A stretch of 64,000 nucleotides of DNA from Phymorhynchus buccinoides (Eukaryota; Mollusca; Gastropoda; Neogastropoda; Raphitomidae). The position numbers were made by a program, and so were the translations under genes. Under the pieces are notes generated by a model that worked only from the letters and a program-made list of their open reading frames with translations, was not told where the DNA came from and searched no databases. Numbering within the stretch: the first letter of the stretch is position 1; every line of letters begins with the position of its first letter. The stretch covers positions 31,471,387 through 31,535,386 of the forward strand of contig CM065686.1 in NCBI GenBank assembly GCA_017654935.2, given 5' to 3'. This document shows, in pieces, positions 36,801 through 45,969 of the stretch.

Positions 36801-39073
36801 TTAGCTGTTACTAGTGTTAGTTTCTTTATCACTTTTTGTCTTGATAAAACAGGACATAACAGTACATTTCAATTTTTTTTAAGGCCCTCTTGATGAATTA
36901 AAAGGATCTAGCATCTACTTGCTGAAATAAAGCACTTAAAAGGCCTGTTGACCAAAAACCAATTCACAAGGATTAAAAGGACTAAAAAGGCACCTGGGAA
37001 GCCAGGGACCCAAAAATTATTGTGAGTTATCCAGTGTTTTTAAGTTATAAATCCGTTTTTGAGTTATCAGTTTTCCACTGTATACACGCAATGATGTATC
37101 ATTCAATAAGCAAAGGATATTCTGATGACGCAGCCATGGAAGGTGTAGACAGCCATCTTAGAGCCTGGCAGACATTTGTACGGCTGTTTCTTGGTGATTT
37201 CTGTCCCAAACACCTCCCCCATTCCTTCCAGCAACTGAAAACAAAGGAGAAAAAAATAAAAATAACTTTAAATTGGATTATTCTTGCAAATGCAGAGCAA
37301 AGCAACAACTTCCTCCAAAATAATAAAATATGTTTAGCAATGTAATTCAGAACATTCAAGCTCTTTGTTTTCTCTCATCTCTGAAGCTGACACTTAAAAA
37401 AAACAAAAAAACAGCAAATTATGGAAATTCCAAAAATAAAAAATATCAAAACATAGAAAAACAGATTTTATCTTGGCCTAGTAATTATATATGAATTAAA
37501 CTTAAAGAATTTTCCCCTTGATCAATAACACGAGCCTAAATTCCTATTACCGTATTTTACAGACTATAAGTATAACTATAAATATATATAGTATAACTAG
37601 TATAAGGCCCTACTTTTTTTTTCTCCAGACTGAGACAGTGAGAGCCCTGTGCCTTATAATAATGTGACTAGTATTAGAAGTAAAATAGTAAGAAACTAAT
37701 AATGACAAAATCTTAATACAGTGGAACCTCGGCTCAAATTAGATAAAACTGAAAGGCTGGAAAATTTCATGCCTGAAGATTGACTCATGGTTGTTACATA
37801 CCTCCATGTACACTTCATTGCGGGAGTCAACCTCAAAGCGAAGTTCTGAGTTGCGTTCCAACTTGTACTTTTCACCGTCTTTGCCCTAAAAATAAAACAC
37901 ACAGCACAGAGTCAACTGCATACAAAGATTCGAGACATACGAAGTCTTGGGAGATTTTTTGTTTTGTTGGGTTTTTTTGGGGGGAGGGGAGGGGGTCGAG
38001 AGGTAAAAGGTTCAGCTGAGGGGAGAGGAAGGGGGAAGAGCTAGGGGTTTTATCCACTTTCTTTCAAACTGTAGTGAATGTAGCGGGGGTGATTTCTCCT
38101 GCGTGTGATGTGGGTCGTGTGCAAAATGGAAGCACAACAATTAGGTGAGTTCACTGCAAGTGCGGGCCTTTTGAGAGGCAAGAGCAGTGCGCAGACAGAT
38201 GAGAGAAGTTCCTGGAGATGGACCGGTTCCTGGCTTCCTCCAGTCATGAACACCAGCCACCAACAGTGACAACCAACCGGCAAAGACCTACCACCTGAGA
38301 CTACCAGCACTGACTCTCTACCAACTATGACTGACACCGGACGAACCATGGGCCTACGGCGAGGCCACTACCGAGTGTGACACACCGAAAGGAGACAACT
38401 ACCGGCAGAGACAACCACCGGCAGAGACACCAACTGGACGAGACAAGGGCACGTCAACCTCACTTCAAGGTGGGAAACCCATGTATCATTGTATGTCATT
38501 GCATGCTGTCCTTTGTCTGTCATGGCTGTGTACGTGTCTGTAATTGCGGTGTAAGCGACGGTGTGGTGGACGTACGTGCTGTCTGTGAAGTGTGTCAGTT
38601 AAGTTAGCTTGGTCCATCCTACTCCTACTCCTAGGTAAACACTTTAAAACTTTGTGTTTTGTAGCTTAGTAAACTTCAGTAATATTCTGTTCATTCCCCC
38701 AGGAGAAGAAAAAGGAAGGAGGAGGATTGTGAAACTTCAAAAAATTACCCCCAGTTACCATGCTAGATGGTGCTGGGGGTCGACTACTTCAGCTGTTCTT
38801 TAGCTGTATGAAAACTAAAAAGTGAATCGTTGTAGCCTGCCGATCATAAACCCATATTTTGTTTTTATTTCTTTTTTGTTTGTTTGTTGTTGTTAGGGTT
38901 TGCTAGACCAAAGTGCTCTCCCCAGTTTTTCCCCCATTGGTGTTTACTGTACTTTACATGTATCCTAATTCTAGTAACTAAGATCGATTCAGTTTCAGTT
39001 TCACAAGCATCAAGCATGACGTGATCACAATGAATGAAAGCAAAAGCCAAATACTAACGTTTTCTTCAGACAT
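22645..39073 (-). CDS. CLP1: CLP1, polynucleotide 5'-hydroxyl kinase (10 coding exons, complete)
   Basis: Joined exons: 39073-39059, 37885-37802, 37234-37121, 35724-35485, 34407-34209, 31612-31422, 30544-30406, 28589-28509, 25351-25258, 22756-22645. They give 422 residues with no frame break; vertebrate CLP1 has about 425 and aligns nearly without gaps. Seen: N-terminal beta domain (about 1-105), P-loop GPTDTGKST (118-126), DLDVGQ (146-151), TGGWVRG (227-233), the lid-like [11 protein letters not shown] (253-263), LLPKSGG (275-281) and C-terminal [10 protein letters not shown] followed by MDIQFMDIK. Known for the family: ATP-dependent kinase phosphorylating RNA 5'-OH ends, nuclear, partner of the TSEN tRNA-splicing endonuclease and of PCF11 in mRNA 3'-end cleavage. 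The P-loop lysine and Ser/Thr are intact, so activity is expected (inference). Oddities: intron 3 is AT-AC type and four introns carry arrays of exon-junction copies. The start is the first ATG, giving MSEEN before the splice. Confidence 0.95.
22894..23592. mobile_element. TTAA-flanked MITE (piggyBac type) expanded by nested insertions
   Basis: Ends TTAACCCTTTCGCTGCCA and TGGCAGTGAAAGGGTTAA. The interior is broken near 23070 by GT-rich sequence, a (GA)n tract (23335-23390) and a LINE 3' tail with AAAGTGCTTTGGGCTC and ATT repeats (23475-23540). Lies in CLP1 intron 9. Confidence 0.8.
23930..25257 (-). repeat. CLP1 exon-9 donor array, about 17 extra units
   Basis: Each unit, read on the minus strand, has the last 52 nt of exon 9 (from ACTCTGTGGATCAG to CTTCATTGTCAT) followed by the donor GTAAGTG and a variable GT run of 5-25 dinucleotides. 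Unit length is about 68-100 bp. Units are numbered by the block GAAGCCCAGTATA (or GATGCCC) at 23945, 24017, 24092, 24170, 24240, 24309, 24393, 24468, 24550, 24629, 24705, 24782, 24883, 24969, 25047, 25119 and 25187 (approximate). Confidence 0.93.
25258..25351 (-). CDS. CLP1: CLP1 coding exon 9 (functional copy)
   Basis: 94 nt, phase 1 to 2, residues 355-385 plus two bases. Acceptor TTTTCTTGTGCAG, donor AT|GTAAGTG. Encodes [20 protein letters not shown] then [10 protein letters not shown]. The 3' 52 nt with the donor are repeated about 17 times in intron 9; only this copy has the 5' half and an acceptor. Confidence 0.94.
25636..26045. mobile_element. Inverted-repeat element in CLP1 intron 8
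   Basis: AACCTTGTATCTC near 25667 is mirrored by GAGATACAAGGTTTTT near 26004, with CGTCGGT/ACAGACGAT at the ends. Flanking AAGTCTTAGTGAC and TATCAAATACCAAAA resemble the SINE tail at 3350-3410, so the element may be nested in a SINE remnant. Confidence 0.55.
26325..26762. mobile_element. MITE with ATGTGACC...CAAAATGAGTC ends, CLP1 intron 8
   Basis: Left end ATATGTGACCCGTCAAAACA then AAATGAGTC; the right end is its imperfect inverse (GACTCATTTTGTGGAGAC then TGGTCACACATAT). The right-end sequence recurs in every unit of the adjacent exon-8 array. Confidence 0.75.
26763..28490 (-). repeat. CLP1 exon-8 array, six partial extra copies
   Basis: Minus-strand units of about 150 bp contain the 3' part of exon 8 (GGGCATGAAAGCCTCCGACA onward), its donor A|GTGAGTAC and a segment with GACCTGTCTCCACAAAATGA. 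Copies at about 28400-28341, 27470-27415 (deleted), 27330-27262, 27175-27110, 27025-26955 and 26880-26818 (deleted). All lack the exon's first bases and pyrimidine-tract acceptor. Four keep a good donor. Confidence 0.92.
27557..28332. mobile_element. 776-bp DNA element inside the exon-8 array
   Basis: 14-bp perfect ends CAGACCTGTTTACC and GGTAAACAGGTCTG; GGTGTG on both sides (27551-27556, 28333-28338) is the 6-bp target duplication. Its interior around 27820-28060 resembles the interior of the CAGGCATCAGA elements (CTCACATCATCGTA, GACTCATTT). No transposase. Confidence 0.9.
28509..28589 (-). CDS. CLP1: CLP1 coding exon 8 (functional copy)
   Basis: 81 nt, phase 1 at both ends, residues 328-354. 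Acceptor TGTTGCAG, donor A|GTGAGT. Encodes [20 protein letters not shown] then LIPVLP, aligned to the family's SCLPLG block. It is the only copy in this region with a pyrimidine-tract acceptor; the other copies at 26.8-28.4 kb lack the first 15 exon bases. Confidence 0.94.
28826..30020. repeat. 26-bp minisatellite in CLP1 intron 7
   Basis: Unit CTTCCCATTCTCCATCTTCA plus ATCCTG, about 45 copies, with ATCTTC and AACTTC variants; the right half is richer in AACTTC. In the transcript it reads as purine-rich GGAAGCAGGATTGAAG. It creates long but meaningless open frames. Confidence 0.95.
30406..30544 (-). CDS. CLP1: CLP1 coding exon 7
   Basis: 139 nt, residues 282-327 plus one base, phase 0 to 1. 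Acceptor TTTGTTCGCAG, donor G|GTTTGT. It encodes VVERSQHAR, then [17 protein letters not shown] and [12 protein letters not shown], which match the linker and start of the CLP1 C-terminal domain. Confidence 0.95.
30810..30982. mobile_element. TA-flanked MITE with TACCRTATTTTACTGACTAT ends
   Basis: TACCATATTTTACTGACTAT at the left and AGTCAGTAAAATACGGTA at the right. Same family at 58133-58313 and a partial one near 37553-37680. Fits mariner/pogo-type MITEs. Confidence 0.85.
31120..31325 (-). repeat. Two partial copies of the CLP1 exon-6 3' end
   Basis: Minus strand at about 31169-31125 and 31305-31278 reads CTGCCCAAGTCTGGAGGGGT or CTGGCCAAGTCTGGAGGGGT, matching the end of exon 6 (CTGCCCAAATCGGGAGGGGT) across its splice donor. 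The donor GTAAGA is changed to GTAGGR in both. The first also keeps CATGTCAGACTTTGTG upstream. Confidence 0.88.
31422..31612 (-). CDS. CLP1: CLP1 coding exon 6
   Basis: 191 nt, residues 218-281, entered in phase 1 and left in phase 0. Acceptor TTTTGCAG, donor GTAAGA. Encodes [18 protein letters not shown], the [18 protein letters not shown] strand and lid region, and LLPKSGG at its 3' end. Two partial copies of its 3' end lie downstream in intron 6. Confidence 0.96.
31625..32890. repeat. Interspersed repeat D, copy 2, in CLP1 intron 5
   Basis: Blocks at 31625-31690 and 32630-32890 match 13090-13520, separated here by about 900 bp of other sequence without recognised features. Confidence 0.6.
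32952..33420. mobile_element. 469-bp DNA element, CAGGCATCAGA ends, CLP1 intron 5
   Basis: Ends CAGGCATCAGA and TTTGATGCCTG, flanked by ACCTAT on each side (32946-32951, 33421-33426), a 6-bp target duplication. Close relative of 22120-22589. Confidence 0.9.
34080..34168. mobile_element. Short TA-flanked MITE with TACAGWGGAACC ends, copy 3
   Basis: 89-bp internally deleted version of 19031-19224, in CLP1 intron 5, followed by an (ATA)n run. Confidence 0.82.
34209..34407 (-). CDS. CLP1: CLP1 coding exon 5
   Basis: 199 nt, residues 152-217 plus one base, phase 0 to 1. Acceptor ACCCTGCAG, donor G|GTCAAG, which is weak. It encodes GQVSVPGTL at the start, then [11 protein letters not shown] and [10 protein letters not shown], matching the kinase core of CLP1. 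Its acceptor region is triplicated upstream in intron 4. Confidence 0.95.
34402..34520 (-). repeat. CLP1 exon-5 acceptor triplication, 48-bp unit
   Basis: CTGGCCCTGCAG (plus strand) recurs at 34402, 34450 and 34498. On the minus strand each unit is an acceptor TACCCTGCAG (TACCCTACAG in the middle one) with the first exon bases GGCCAGGT. Only the 34407 copy leads into coding sequence. Confidence 0.9.
35028..35497 (-). repeat. CLP1 exon-4 donor array, 94-bp unit, five copies
   Basis: Each unit holds GGACGTCGGTCAG-like sequence (the last 13 nt of exon 4), a GT and about 80 bp of intron with AAGCTT at 35070, 35164, 35258, 35352 and 35444. The true donor is CAG|GTATGT; copies read TAG|GTGCGT or TAG|GTACTT. 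Confidence 0.92.
35485..35724 (-). CDS. CLP1: CLP1 coding exon 4 (P-loop)
   Basis: 240 nt, residues 72-151, phase 0 to 0. It begins LRGKTEVAY directly after an AC acceptor dinucleotide (35726-35725) and ends DLDVGQ at donor GTATGT. It holds the Walker A motif GPTDTGKST, the nucleotide-binding loop of the kinase domain. GC content is far higher than in the flanking introns. Confidence 0.97.
35725..35743 (-). other. U12-type branch site and AC acceptor of CLP1 intron 3
   Basis: Minus strand has TTCCTTAAC at 35743-35735, identical to the U12 branch-site consensus, 10 nt before the terminal AC at 35726-35725. No AG acceptor keeps the conserved residues LRGK in frame. Confidence 0.92.
35790..36185. 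repeat. Interspersed repeat E, copy 2, in the AT-AC intron
   Basis: Matches 21175-21575. The rest of the intron (36190-37110) is AT-rich and shows no feature. Confidence 0.7.
37112..37120 (-). other. U12-type AT-AC splice donor of CLP1 intron 3
   Basis: Minus strand reads ATATCCTTT directly after the last codon of exon 3, identical to the U12-type donor consensus. Intron 3 runs from 37120 to 35725 (1396 bp). Confidence 0.92.
37121..37234 (-). CDS. CLP1: CLP1 coding exon 3 (ends at AT-AC intron)
   Basis: 114 nt, residues 34-71, phase 0 to 0. Acceptor TTTTCAG. It encodes [13 protein letters not shown] and, at the end, TFHGCVIR. No GT donor exists at the conserved end of the exon; the next intron bases are ATATCCTTT. 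Joining AGA to CTG of exon 4 reproduces the family spacing HGC-x3-L-x-G-x-TEVAY exactly. Confidence 0.93.
37802..37885 (-). CDS. CLP1: CLP1 coding exon 2
   Basis: 84 nt, residues 6-33, phase 0 to 0. The acceptor is TTTTATTTTTAG and the donor GTATGT. It encodes the start of the N-terminal domain, including [13 protein letters not shown], which matches the family pattern of a lysine-leucine-glutamate-arginine stretch followed by ELRFEV. Confidence 0.93.
39059..39073 (-). CDS. CLP1: CLP1 coding exon 1 (start codon, MSEEN)
   Basis: Five codons ATG TCT GAA GAA AAC followed at once by donor GTTAGT at 39058. Phase 0, joining to GGC AAA GAC of exon 2. The acidic MSEEN resembles the acidic N-terminus of animal CLP1. 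It is a very short exon, so it rests on the donor, the phase and the family's N-terminal length rather than on conservation. Confidence 0.75.
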
Positions 39074-39205
39074 AGTTTTCCTCTTTGCTCTTGTAATTTC
39101 TTTTTCTAAGAAAATACGTTCGGCTTTTAAAAACAATCGGACAGAATTGTTTACAATCAGTGAATCACAAACACACTCGTTTTCTACACAAAACGGAAAT
39201 GGAGA

Positions 39206-39214
39206 ACGGAAGTG
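39206..39214 (+). promoter_or_regulatory. Possible ETS-type site upstream of CLP1
   Basis: ACGGAAGTG lies about 135 bp upstream of the CLP1 start codon. ETS sites are common at housekeeping promoters. A single short match; the transcription start is unknown. Confidence 0.25.
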
Positions 39215-39816
39215 AAAATACAGTTCATGTGCGGAACAAATAGGAGCTTCGCAGTAAAAACCTAAATGAAATTGTAAATTTTTACTATGAATTGAAAAGA
39301 TTTTTTAACAAGTTTCACAATTAAAAAAAAAATATAAAAATGAGCTGTAATGGATAGTTTCGATTTTCTAAAAACACGACATAAATTTGTTTTGGACTTC
39401 GGGTACGCTTGATTGATAAGATAGCGGCAAGCTAAAGTTCTTCTTCCTTGGTGGTGATGGTGAGATTAACGTCCCTTAACCCATTAATGACCATGTACTC
39501 TGGGATGGTGCATTTACAATCATGGACCTACAGAAAAGTAAGGATACAGTTTTAGATATGTTATTACTTAGACGTGTTGTGGAGTCAATGCTGAACTCAC
39601 AACCCTATATGTGTTGCTTTCATTTTATTTTGCCGATCACAGAATTGTCTTATAAAAGGAAGATTGTTAAAACGTCGAACACCGAGAAGACCGCCCAGTC
39701 TTCATGAAGAACGTCCATAAGGGTTGATGACCAAATGGACGATAATCTCACAATCAGTGTGTTGACGTTGAACACGTAAATAGGTCTCAACATTTCAGGT
39801 CTCAAAATACTACAGC

Positions 39817-40118
39817 GTGGAAGATATATGTACACCCAGCTACACTGGACCCCACTCGCCGACAGGAGGCGGGCATCTAGACTGTCCACCTTCTTCAAAT
39901 ATCAAAATATCACCAGCGGGACATTTCCATCAACACCCCCTACAGCCCGTCTCTCAACCCGCCAAACAAGACAGTCACACAAGTCAACTTCCCTCCTTCC
40001 CTCCTGCAAGACAAGTTATAGAAAGTTCTCCTTCTTTCCCCGGACCATCAGAGATTGGAACTCCCTCCCCCCGGAGGCAGTAACATCAGCCTCAGTGGAG
40101 GGCTTCAAACGGATCTAA
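39817..40118 (+). pseudogene. LINE C-terminal fragment
   Basis: Plus strand encodes LHWTPLADRRRASRLSTFFK, then TSYRKFSFFPRTIRDWNSLP and VEGFKRI before a stop. The FFPRTIRDWN block near the end is typical of the C-terminus of non-LTR retrotransposon ORF2. 5' truncated; the region 39240-39816 contains no clear gene. Confidence 0.75.
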
Positions 40119-41279
40119 GAAACAACGCCCCCCTCCTCTCCCCCCTTCCCTACCCATCCCATCCTACCCCTCCCCCCCTCCTCTCCCCCCAATCCAAACA
40201 CTCCATCCCTGAATTCGCTTCCATATCAACGATGATCATCCAGGCGGCAAGGTTTTTATCGACAGTTTCTGCCTGACCAAAGTCCCCACGTTTCATACCA
40301 ACAGAACCATCAACTTGATGATGGTGGTTGGGAAGAGAAATAAGATTTATCTAGAATAGTTATTGAAAATTGGTTTTAGGAAATTTGAAAAACGTTTGCA
40401 CCCCTGTAGGGTATGCTTGGCATGAGAGGGTACATGTTTTTGACATACTGGTGCAACCCATATGTGGTGTTTGGCTGATCCCATGGGTTATATTGTGCAA
40501 TATGATCCTTATGTTGGTGCTCCTATTTTATGTGGATGTGGTTTGGCGGGACTGGGTGAAATTGCGGTATATTTTAGAGTTACCTGAGAGTCTGAAAACG
40601 CCTATTTTTGATAATTTCGTCATATTCATTCCTCTTTGAGCAAAACTCGGTGGTGCTGATATCATTGCTAGACAAAACTATTCAGATACAATTGTATTTA
40701 GGAATGCTGACTGATGAATATTGCTCAAATGCCAATATATTCTTATGATTTTAGTAATGTACGTTGGTCTTGTGGAGCATTGTGACGGCAGAATGGATTC
40801 ACATTATTGTTGCAACAGGACCCACACCCTGCAATAAGTTGAATCATTTGGTCTTGTGAGATGATGCAAGCAACAAATAATTTATCAGTGTAAAACAGGT
40901 CAGTTTATTCAAGGTGTGCAGTGCAATAATCGAAGTGCTGGTTTTGCTTACCAGAGCATCAGGAAACAACAAGCTAAATTCATCAGCTTGTCTTTGCAAA
41001 CACCCAAGCCATTTATGACAAGTTACATTGTTGCTACTATACTGGAACAACATCTACTGCACACAAAAGTCATTGGGTTTCTTTTCTAGATTGGATTTCA
41101 GGTGACAGGATGTGCAGGTCTACCTGCAGTCTAGTGTTTCAAGTTTCAGAGAGCTCCTCCACTGCCCCCTGCTGCTGTAGTTGGCTTGACCAGAAAGCTT
41201 ATATACAGTGTCTTTGATTTGACCTGTATAGTATGTAAGATCCTTGAGTCATTTATTATAGAGATGCGATTCTAAATCA

Positions 41280-41760
41280 CATGAATGACAACAAATTGTG
41301 TGCAAAATGCAACATGGTTTTAGAAGTAAGAGATCATGCACCACCCAGTTTATGGAAGTCATGGAGGAATTAACAGAGTTATTAGATAACGGTTATCCAG
41401 TGAACATAATTTATTTATAATTTAGAAAGGCGTTTGATAGTGTACCACATAATAGATTATTAATGATATAACAATTAAGACATTAATTCATATGGAAAGG
41501 TTTTTATTAAGCGATATAACACTAACATTAGAAGAAATTGTTTCGCTAACAGAATTGATAACATATGGAATGAATTACCAGTGGACCTAAAATGTACACC
41601 CAATACTAAAAATCGTTTAGATAATAATTCAAATTTTGTAAATACATTTAGAAGCATTGATGAGGAAAATTCAACCGCATTACAAATTGACCAAAGATAT
41701 ATCCAAGTTTGATGATACGATGGGACTGCCAAAAAGCTTGAAGGCTTATTTAGTCGTCTT

Positions 41761-41833
<73 letters not shown>

Positions 41834-41835
41834 CT
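41280..41835 (+). pseudogene. LINE fragment, reverse transcriptase with internal deletion, (CTA)n tail
   Basis: Plus strand carries, across frames, a reverse-transcriptase block QHGFRSKRSCTTQFMEV and RKAFDSVPHNRLL (to 41465), then jumps to the ORF end GKVFIKRYNTNIRRNC and WNELPVDLK, with a (CTA)n tail at 41758-41833. The catalytic middle is missing. Same family as 42960-44280. Confidence 0.75.
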
Positions 41836-42584
41836 TAAAACAAAGATGTATGGTCACTGCGCACAGCCATAAGCCTAACATCAAAAAGCGCAGAAACCTA
41901 TTTTGCCTAGTTAATCTTCAGAATCTTCAGTATCATGAAGGTGGAAGAATAAACAAAAAAGAAGAAGAGGAGGAGCTCTATGCACCTGCTGGGTAGGCCT
42001 ATACATGGTCCTCTGCCGTCTGCTACACTGTGACATGCGCCATCAAGCGTCTGTTCAGTTAGGCCGACCGGTCGTACGTTCGCAAACCATCGCCGAGCCT
42101 ATGTAAATCGAGCCTTCCCGCAAAGAATAAAAAGCGACTTGGAGACCAATCGCATAAACGCTGATGGTAAGCCTTGTTTTTATTTGTGTTTTACCACCCG
42201 TGAGGAAAATCATTTGTAATTTTTGTTATTGTTGCAATATTGTATGTTGTTTATGACGTGTATCCGAATATCATTTCTAGAGATAGCCATTGTAGTTGGA
42301 TACAGAAAAGGCTCACATCTACGGTCTTACTCTGGGCACACATCGAAAGAAAGTTAGGCTAAAAATAGCCATCGAAATTTGTGGAAAATTCTCGTTCGGT
42401 GTTTATTTTTTTGTGACGTGTTATTTTAATAAATTACGTGGAGAAACTAGTCTTTCACTTAGAGCCAAACTGTTGAGATAATTGACATTTATAACCTACA
42501 AGGTAAGAATTTAGAAATAATCTTGCTCAACGTCTTTTCTTTCTTTCTCGATTTCCAGATAACACTGTGTGACTGTGACAGTGA

Positions 42585-42950
42585 CTGTCAGGTCAGGTCA
42601 GTTAGATTAAGACGACTAGGCCTCGCGGCCTCTCAAGCGTCTTTTCTTTTTTTTCTCTTCCTTTCCTGGGGGGTTGGCACAGCTGTGACGGTTTTGGTAG
42701 ACTATTACTATTAGTCATACTGGTATTTTAATTTACTAAGGGTTGGGTCTTTGTCCAGGTTTTTGAATACATACATTAGTATCAGACCGTGCAAGTTTTG
42801 TCTGAGCAGGAAGTGTGTTCCAATAGTTAGTCACTCTGTTACTGAAAAAGTGTCTCCTGATGTTAGTTCTACTATACTGTGTTAGTATTTTTAATTCATG
42901 ATTTCTAGTCTTTGAAAAATTAAAGGCGAAGGCGAAGAAGAAGAGAAGAA
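42585..42950 (-). pseudogene. LINE 3' fragment, same family as 14955-15235
   Basis: Minus strand encodes NIRRHFFSNRVTNYWNTLPA with a frameshift after it, then a 3' UTR containing GGCCGCGAGGCCTA. Confidence 0.65.
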
Positions 42951-42959
42951 GATTTTAAA

Positions 42960-44280
42960 GTCCAACTTTCAATGGTATGTAGTAGTAGTAGTAGTAGTAG
43001 TGGTAGGGACAAAATAAGCTGTTAAGCTTTTTGTCTTGTCCCATCGTAAAGTATTACAATGAAAATGTGGTCAAGGTGCATTACGGTCAATTTTCCTAAT
43101 TAAAATCAATTATCAAAGCTTCTATTCTAAACATATTTAAATATTTTGGAGAATCATCCAAGCGATTTTTGAATGTGTTAGTATCAGGTGCACATTTTAG
43201 AAGATTAATAGGTAACTCATTCCACAAGTTAGCAACACGGATGCTGAAACAATTTTTTCTTATATATATATATATATAGTATTGAACCTTTTAATAAAAA
43301 CTTTACCATGCAATGATGCATTCCTTGTCAGATTATATTGAGGAGAATCAAAGAATTTCTTCCAAGACAAGTCAACTAGACCATTGAATATTTTATAGGC
43401 CTCATTGAGATCCCCCCTAATTCTTCTTCCTTTGAGAGAAAACGGGTTTAGGTATTTAAGTCTACTATAATAATCCATATTTTTACATCCCTTGACGCTC
43501 TGCGTTGCACTTTTTCAATTGCTGATGACTGGTAATAGTGGTATTTATATTTCGGGAACCATATGATGTTTCCATATTCTAAGTGGGGTCTAAGCCTTGT
43601 ATAATTTAATAAATGTCTCCTGATCAATATTTACAAAGGCTCTTGTAATTAAACCAATCATCTTATTATCAGTATTAATACAGTTCTGAATATGTTTGTC
43701 AAATGAGAAATCCTTATCGAAAGTTACCCCTAAGTCTTTTTCATTTTCACATTTTGTTACTGGACATGCCACATTGTCATTCATCATAGTATAATCAACA
43801 CTTGGATTTCTTTTACCCACATGCATGCATAACCTTGCATTTACCTGTGTTAAAATAAAGATTCAAATGTTCTGTCCATTCTTGCATATCATTTAAGTCA
43901 TTATGTAGTAAGTTACTATTACATGATTTATTATAAATTTTGGTGTCATCAGCAAACATTTTGCATGACGAATGTACACAATCGGGTAGGTCATTAATAA
44001 AAATGGTAAACATAGTGGGACCTAGGATACTCCCCTGGGGGATTCCACTAAGAACCTTTGCCTCGGCTGAATACTTATTTCCAACTCTAACTTTTTGAGT
44101 TCGTCCAGATAAAAAAATCTTTATACCCATATAGATTTCCAACTATTCCATAAGTTCTTAATTTCATCAAAAGTCTTTCATGTGGTACGCTATCAAAAGC
44201 TTTCCTAAAGTCTAAGTATATAATATCAAAACAATCATTATTATCTAGTAATTCTGTTATGCGGTATGCCACTGACACTG
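42960..44280 (-). pseudogene. LINE reverse transcriptase fragment, frameshifted, (CTA)n tail
   Basis: Minus strand reading from 44280: IIYLDFRKAFDSVPHERLL, a frame change near 44110, GIPQGSILGPTMFTIFINDL and the catalytic FADDTKI, another frame change near 43820, KDLGVTFDKDFSFDKHI, then HGKVFIKRFNT at about 43290 and, past a TA repeat, WNELPINLLK. It ends in (CTA)n at about 42978-43005. 5' truncated and broken, so inactive. No endonuclease domain is present. Confidence 0.85.
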
Positions 44281-44869
44281 TGACAGGCGGCGTGTGCTCT
44301 CAATCAGTCAATGCCTAATTTAAAAACTTGAATAATAATTTGGGATCCAACTTTAGGTTAAAACTATAATAAAAGTATAAAACTATAGTATATAATATAT
44401 ATACACACTGGTCCATTGGGAGATCAGCAGACGGAGACCTGGTGGCTGATGTAGACCGGCCCTGACACTATTTATAAGTTAAAAAAATTAAACACTCAGT
44501 ATAAAAGTAAAGGGCCAGCCACACTATACACATCTCATTCCCAAGTGTAACTTTAAGGGTGGCAGACTACACTTGAAATTCTGGTGAGTGGCAGGCAACA
44601 GAAAGGGCGACACAGTCATCCTCTCTCACCATGGGGGTTGATGTGCTTGTATGCGGACAGGACGACGTATGGCGACTTGGATCATCTCTACAGCATTGGC
44701 CTCTGAGTCAACAAGACCGCCGGTGCCCAGTAGGCACCAGTTGCAAGTTTTCCAAGGCTGGTTCAAATGGGTCCAGTAAGCCACTTGCCTACTGGGAGGG
44801 AAACATCCGCCTGCAGCTCTAGACGATTCGACCTGACTGTATGTCTCCTGCCCGTGTAGCTATGTATGG

Positions 44870-45400
44870 TATTAGGTATATACTATAGTCACAGAGGTGT
44901 CTGTGAAATTCGGGTTGCTCCCACCTGGAGAGCGCATGTGTGATGACATCAGCACCCCGGTATGGAGCAGGTCGCCATGCGGTAAGTGGTCCTGAAGATG
45001 GCCTTTGGGAGAGGGGTTAGCAGCCAGCAGCCTTGGACAAGAAATGCGGGAGTTGAGATCAACAACCTACAGGCAGTCTCACAATGCTTTAACATCTCTG
45101 CCCCGCGACGACGATGCTGATCCCACCCTAAGCATCAAGGAGAAGAAGAAAGCCGGTTAGCCCAGACTTGGACACCCGTCCAAACGACACAGTACCACTA
45201 CCAGTCTGTGAATCCCTATGTTCAACTTCAAGGATTCACAATGCTATTGGGAATCAACCACGACACCTTGCCACAGCCAGAACCACTGTCTCATCGCCAT
45301 CGCATCGTCTCCATCCCCGGGAAGACCCTGCTGTCTTTAGAAATATCGTTCATAAGGGTATACGACCGATTGGACGCTAAACTCCACTTCATTCATTCAC
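44870..45400. repeat. SINE-tail domain and repeat family C, copy 2
   Basis: CTGTGAAATTCGGGTTGCTC at 44900 is the SINE tail domain; 45080-45385 matches 7265-7535 and ends near CGATTGGACGCTAAA. Bases 44281-44870 hold nothing clear. Confidence 0.6.
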
Positions 45401-45707
45401 ACTATTTACGATGCGATGCGATTTGACATTTGTGAAGCATGATTCATGTGAGATTCTGTCCAAATTAATCTGATGAAATCTTACTACATTTGTTCACTAT
45501 ATTTGTAATCCCCCATACATCATTACATGAGTCTGATGAAATATCAATATATTTGTATCAGACATTTTAACTGATTCATGTATGGGGGTCAACATGAGCA
45601 TAGTGAGTGAAAATACTAGAATTATTTTTAGACAGAAGTATTTATCGTGAATACTCAGACATTGTCAGAATCAGATCACAATTACATTGATGTGTGATTG
45701 TGATCAC

Positions 45708-45969
45708 TTAACCCTTTCACCGCCAAAGTCGCATTTTAGCACCACAATGGTTTAACACCCATGTCACTAAACTAGTAAAACTAAAAGGCATCAAATCAGG
45801 GCCTGTTATCCAAATACCTTTTTTTCTTAATTTTGGGAGTTAAGGATAGGCCTAATAATGTTAAGCATGCCATAGAGGAATTGTAATATTGCAGATATAT
45901 ATTTTTTTTTACCCAGTTAAGTTTAATGGTATTTTATGGCTGAAAAATGGCTGGCGGCGAAAGGGTTAA
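45708..45969. mobile_element. TTAA-flanked MITE (piggyBac type), copy 3
   Basis: TTAACCCTTTCACCGCCAAA at the left and TGGCGGCGAAAGGGTTAA at the right. Confidence 0.85.
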
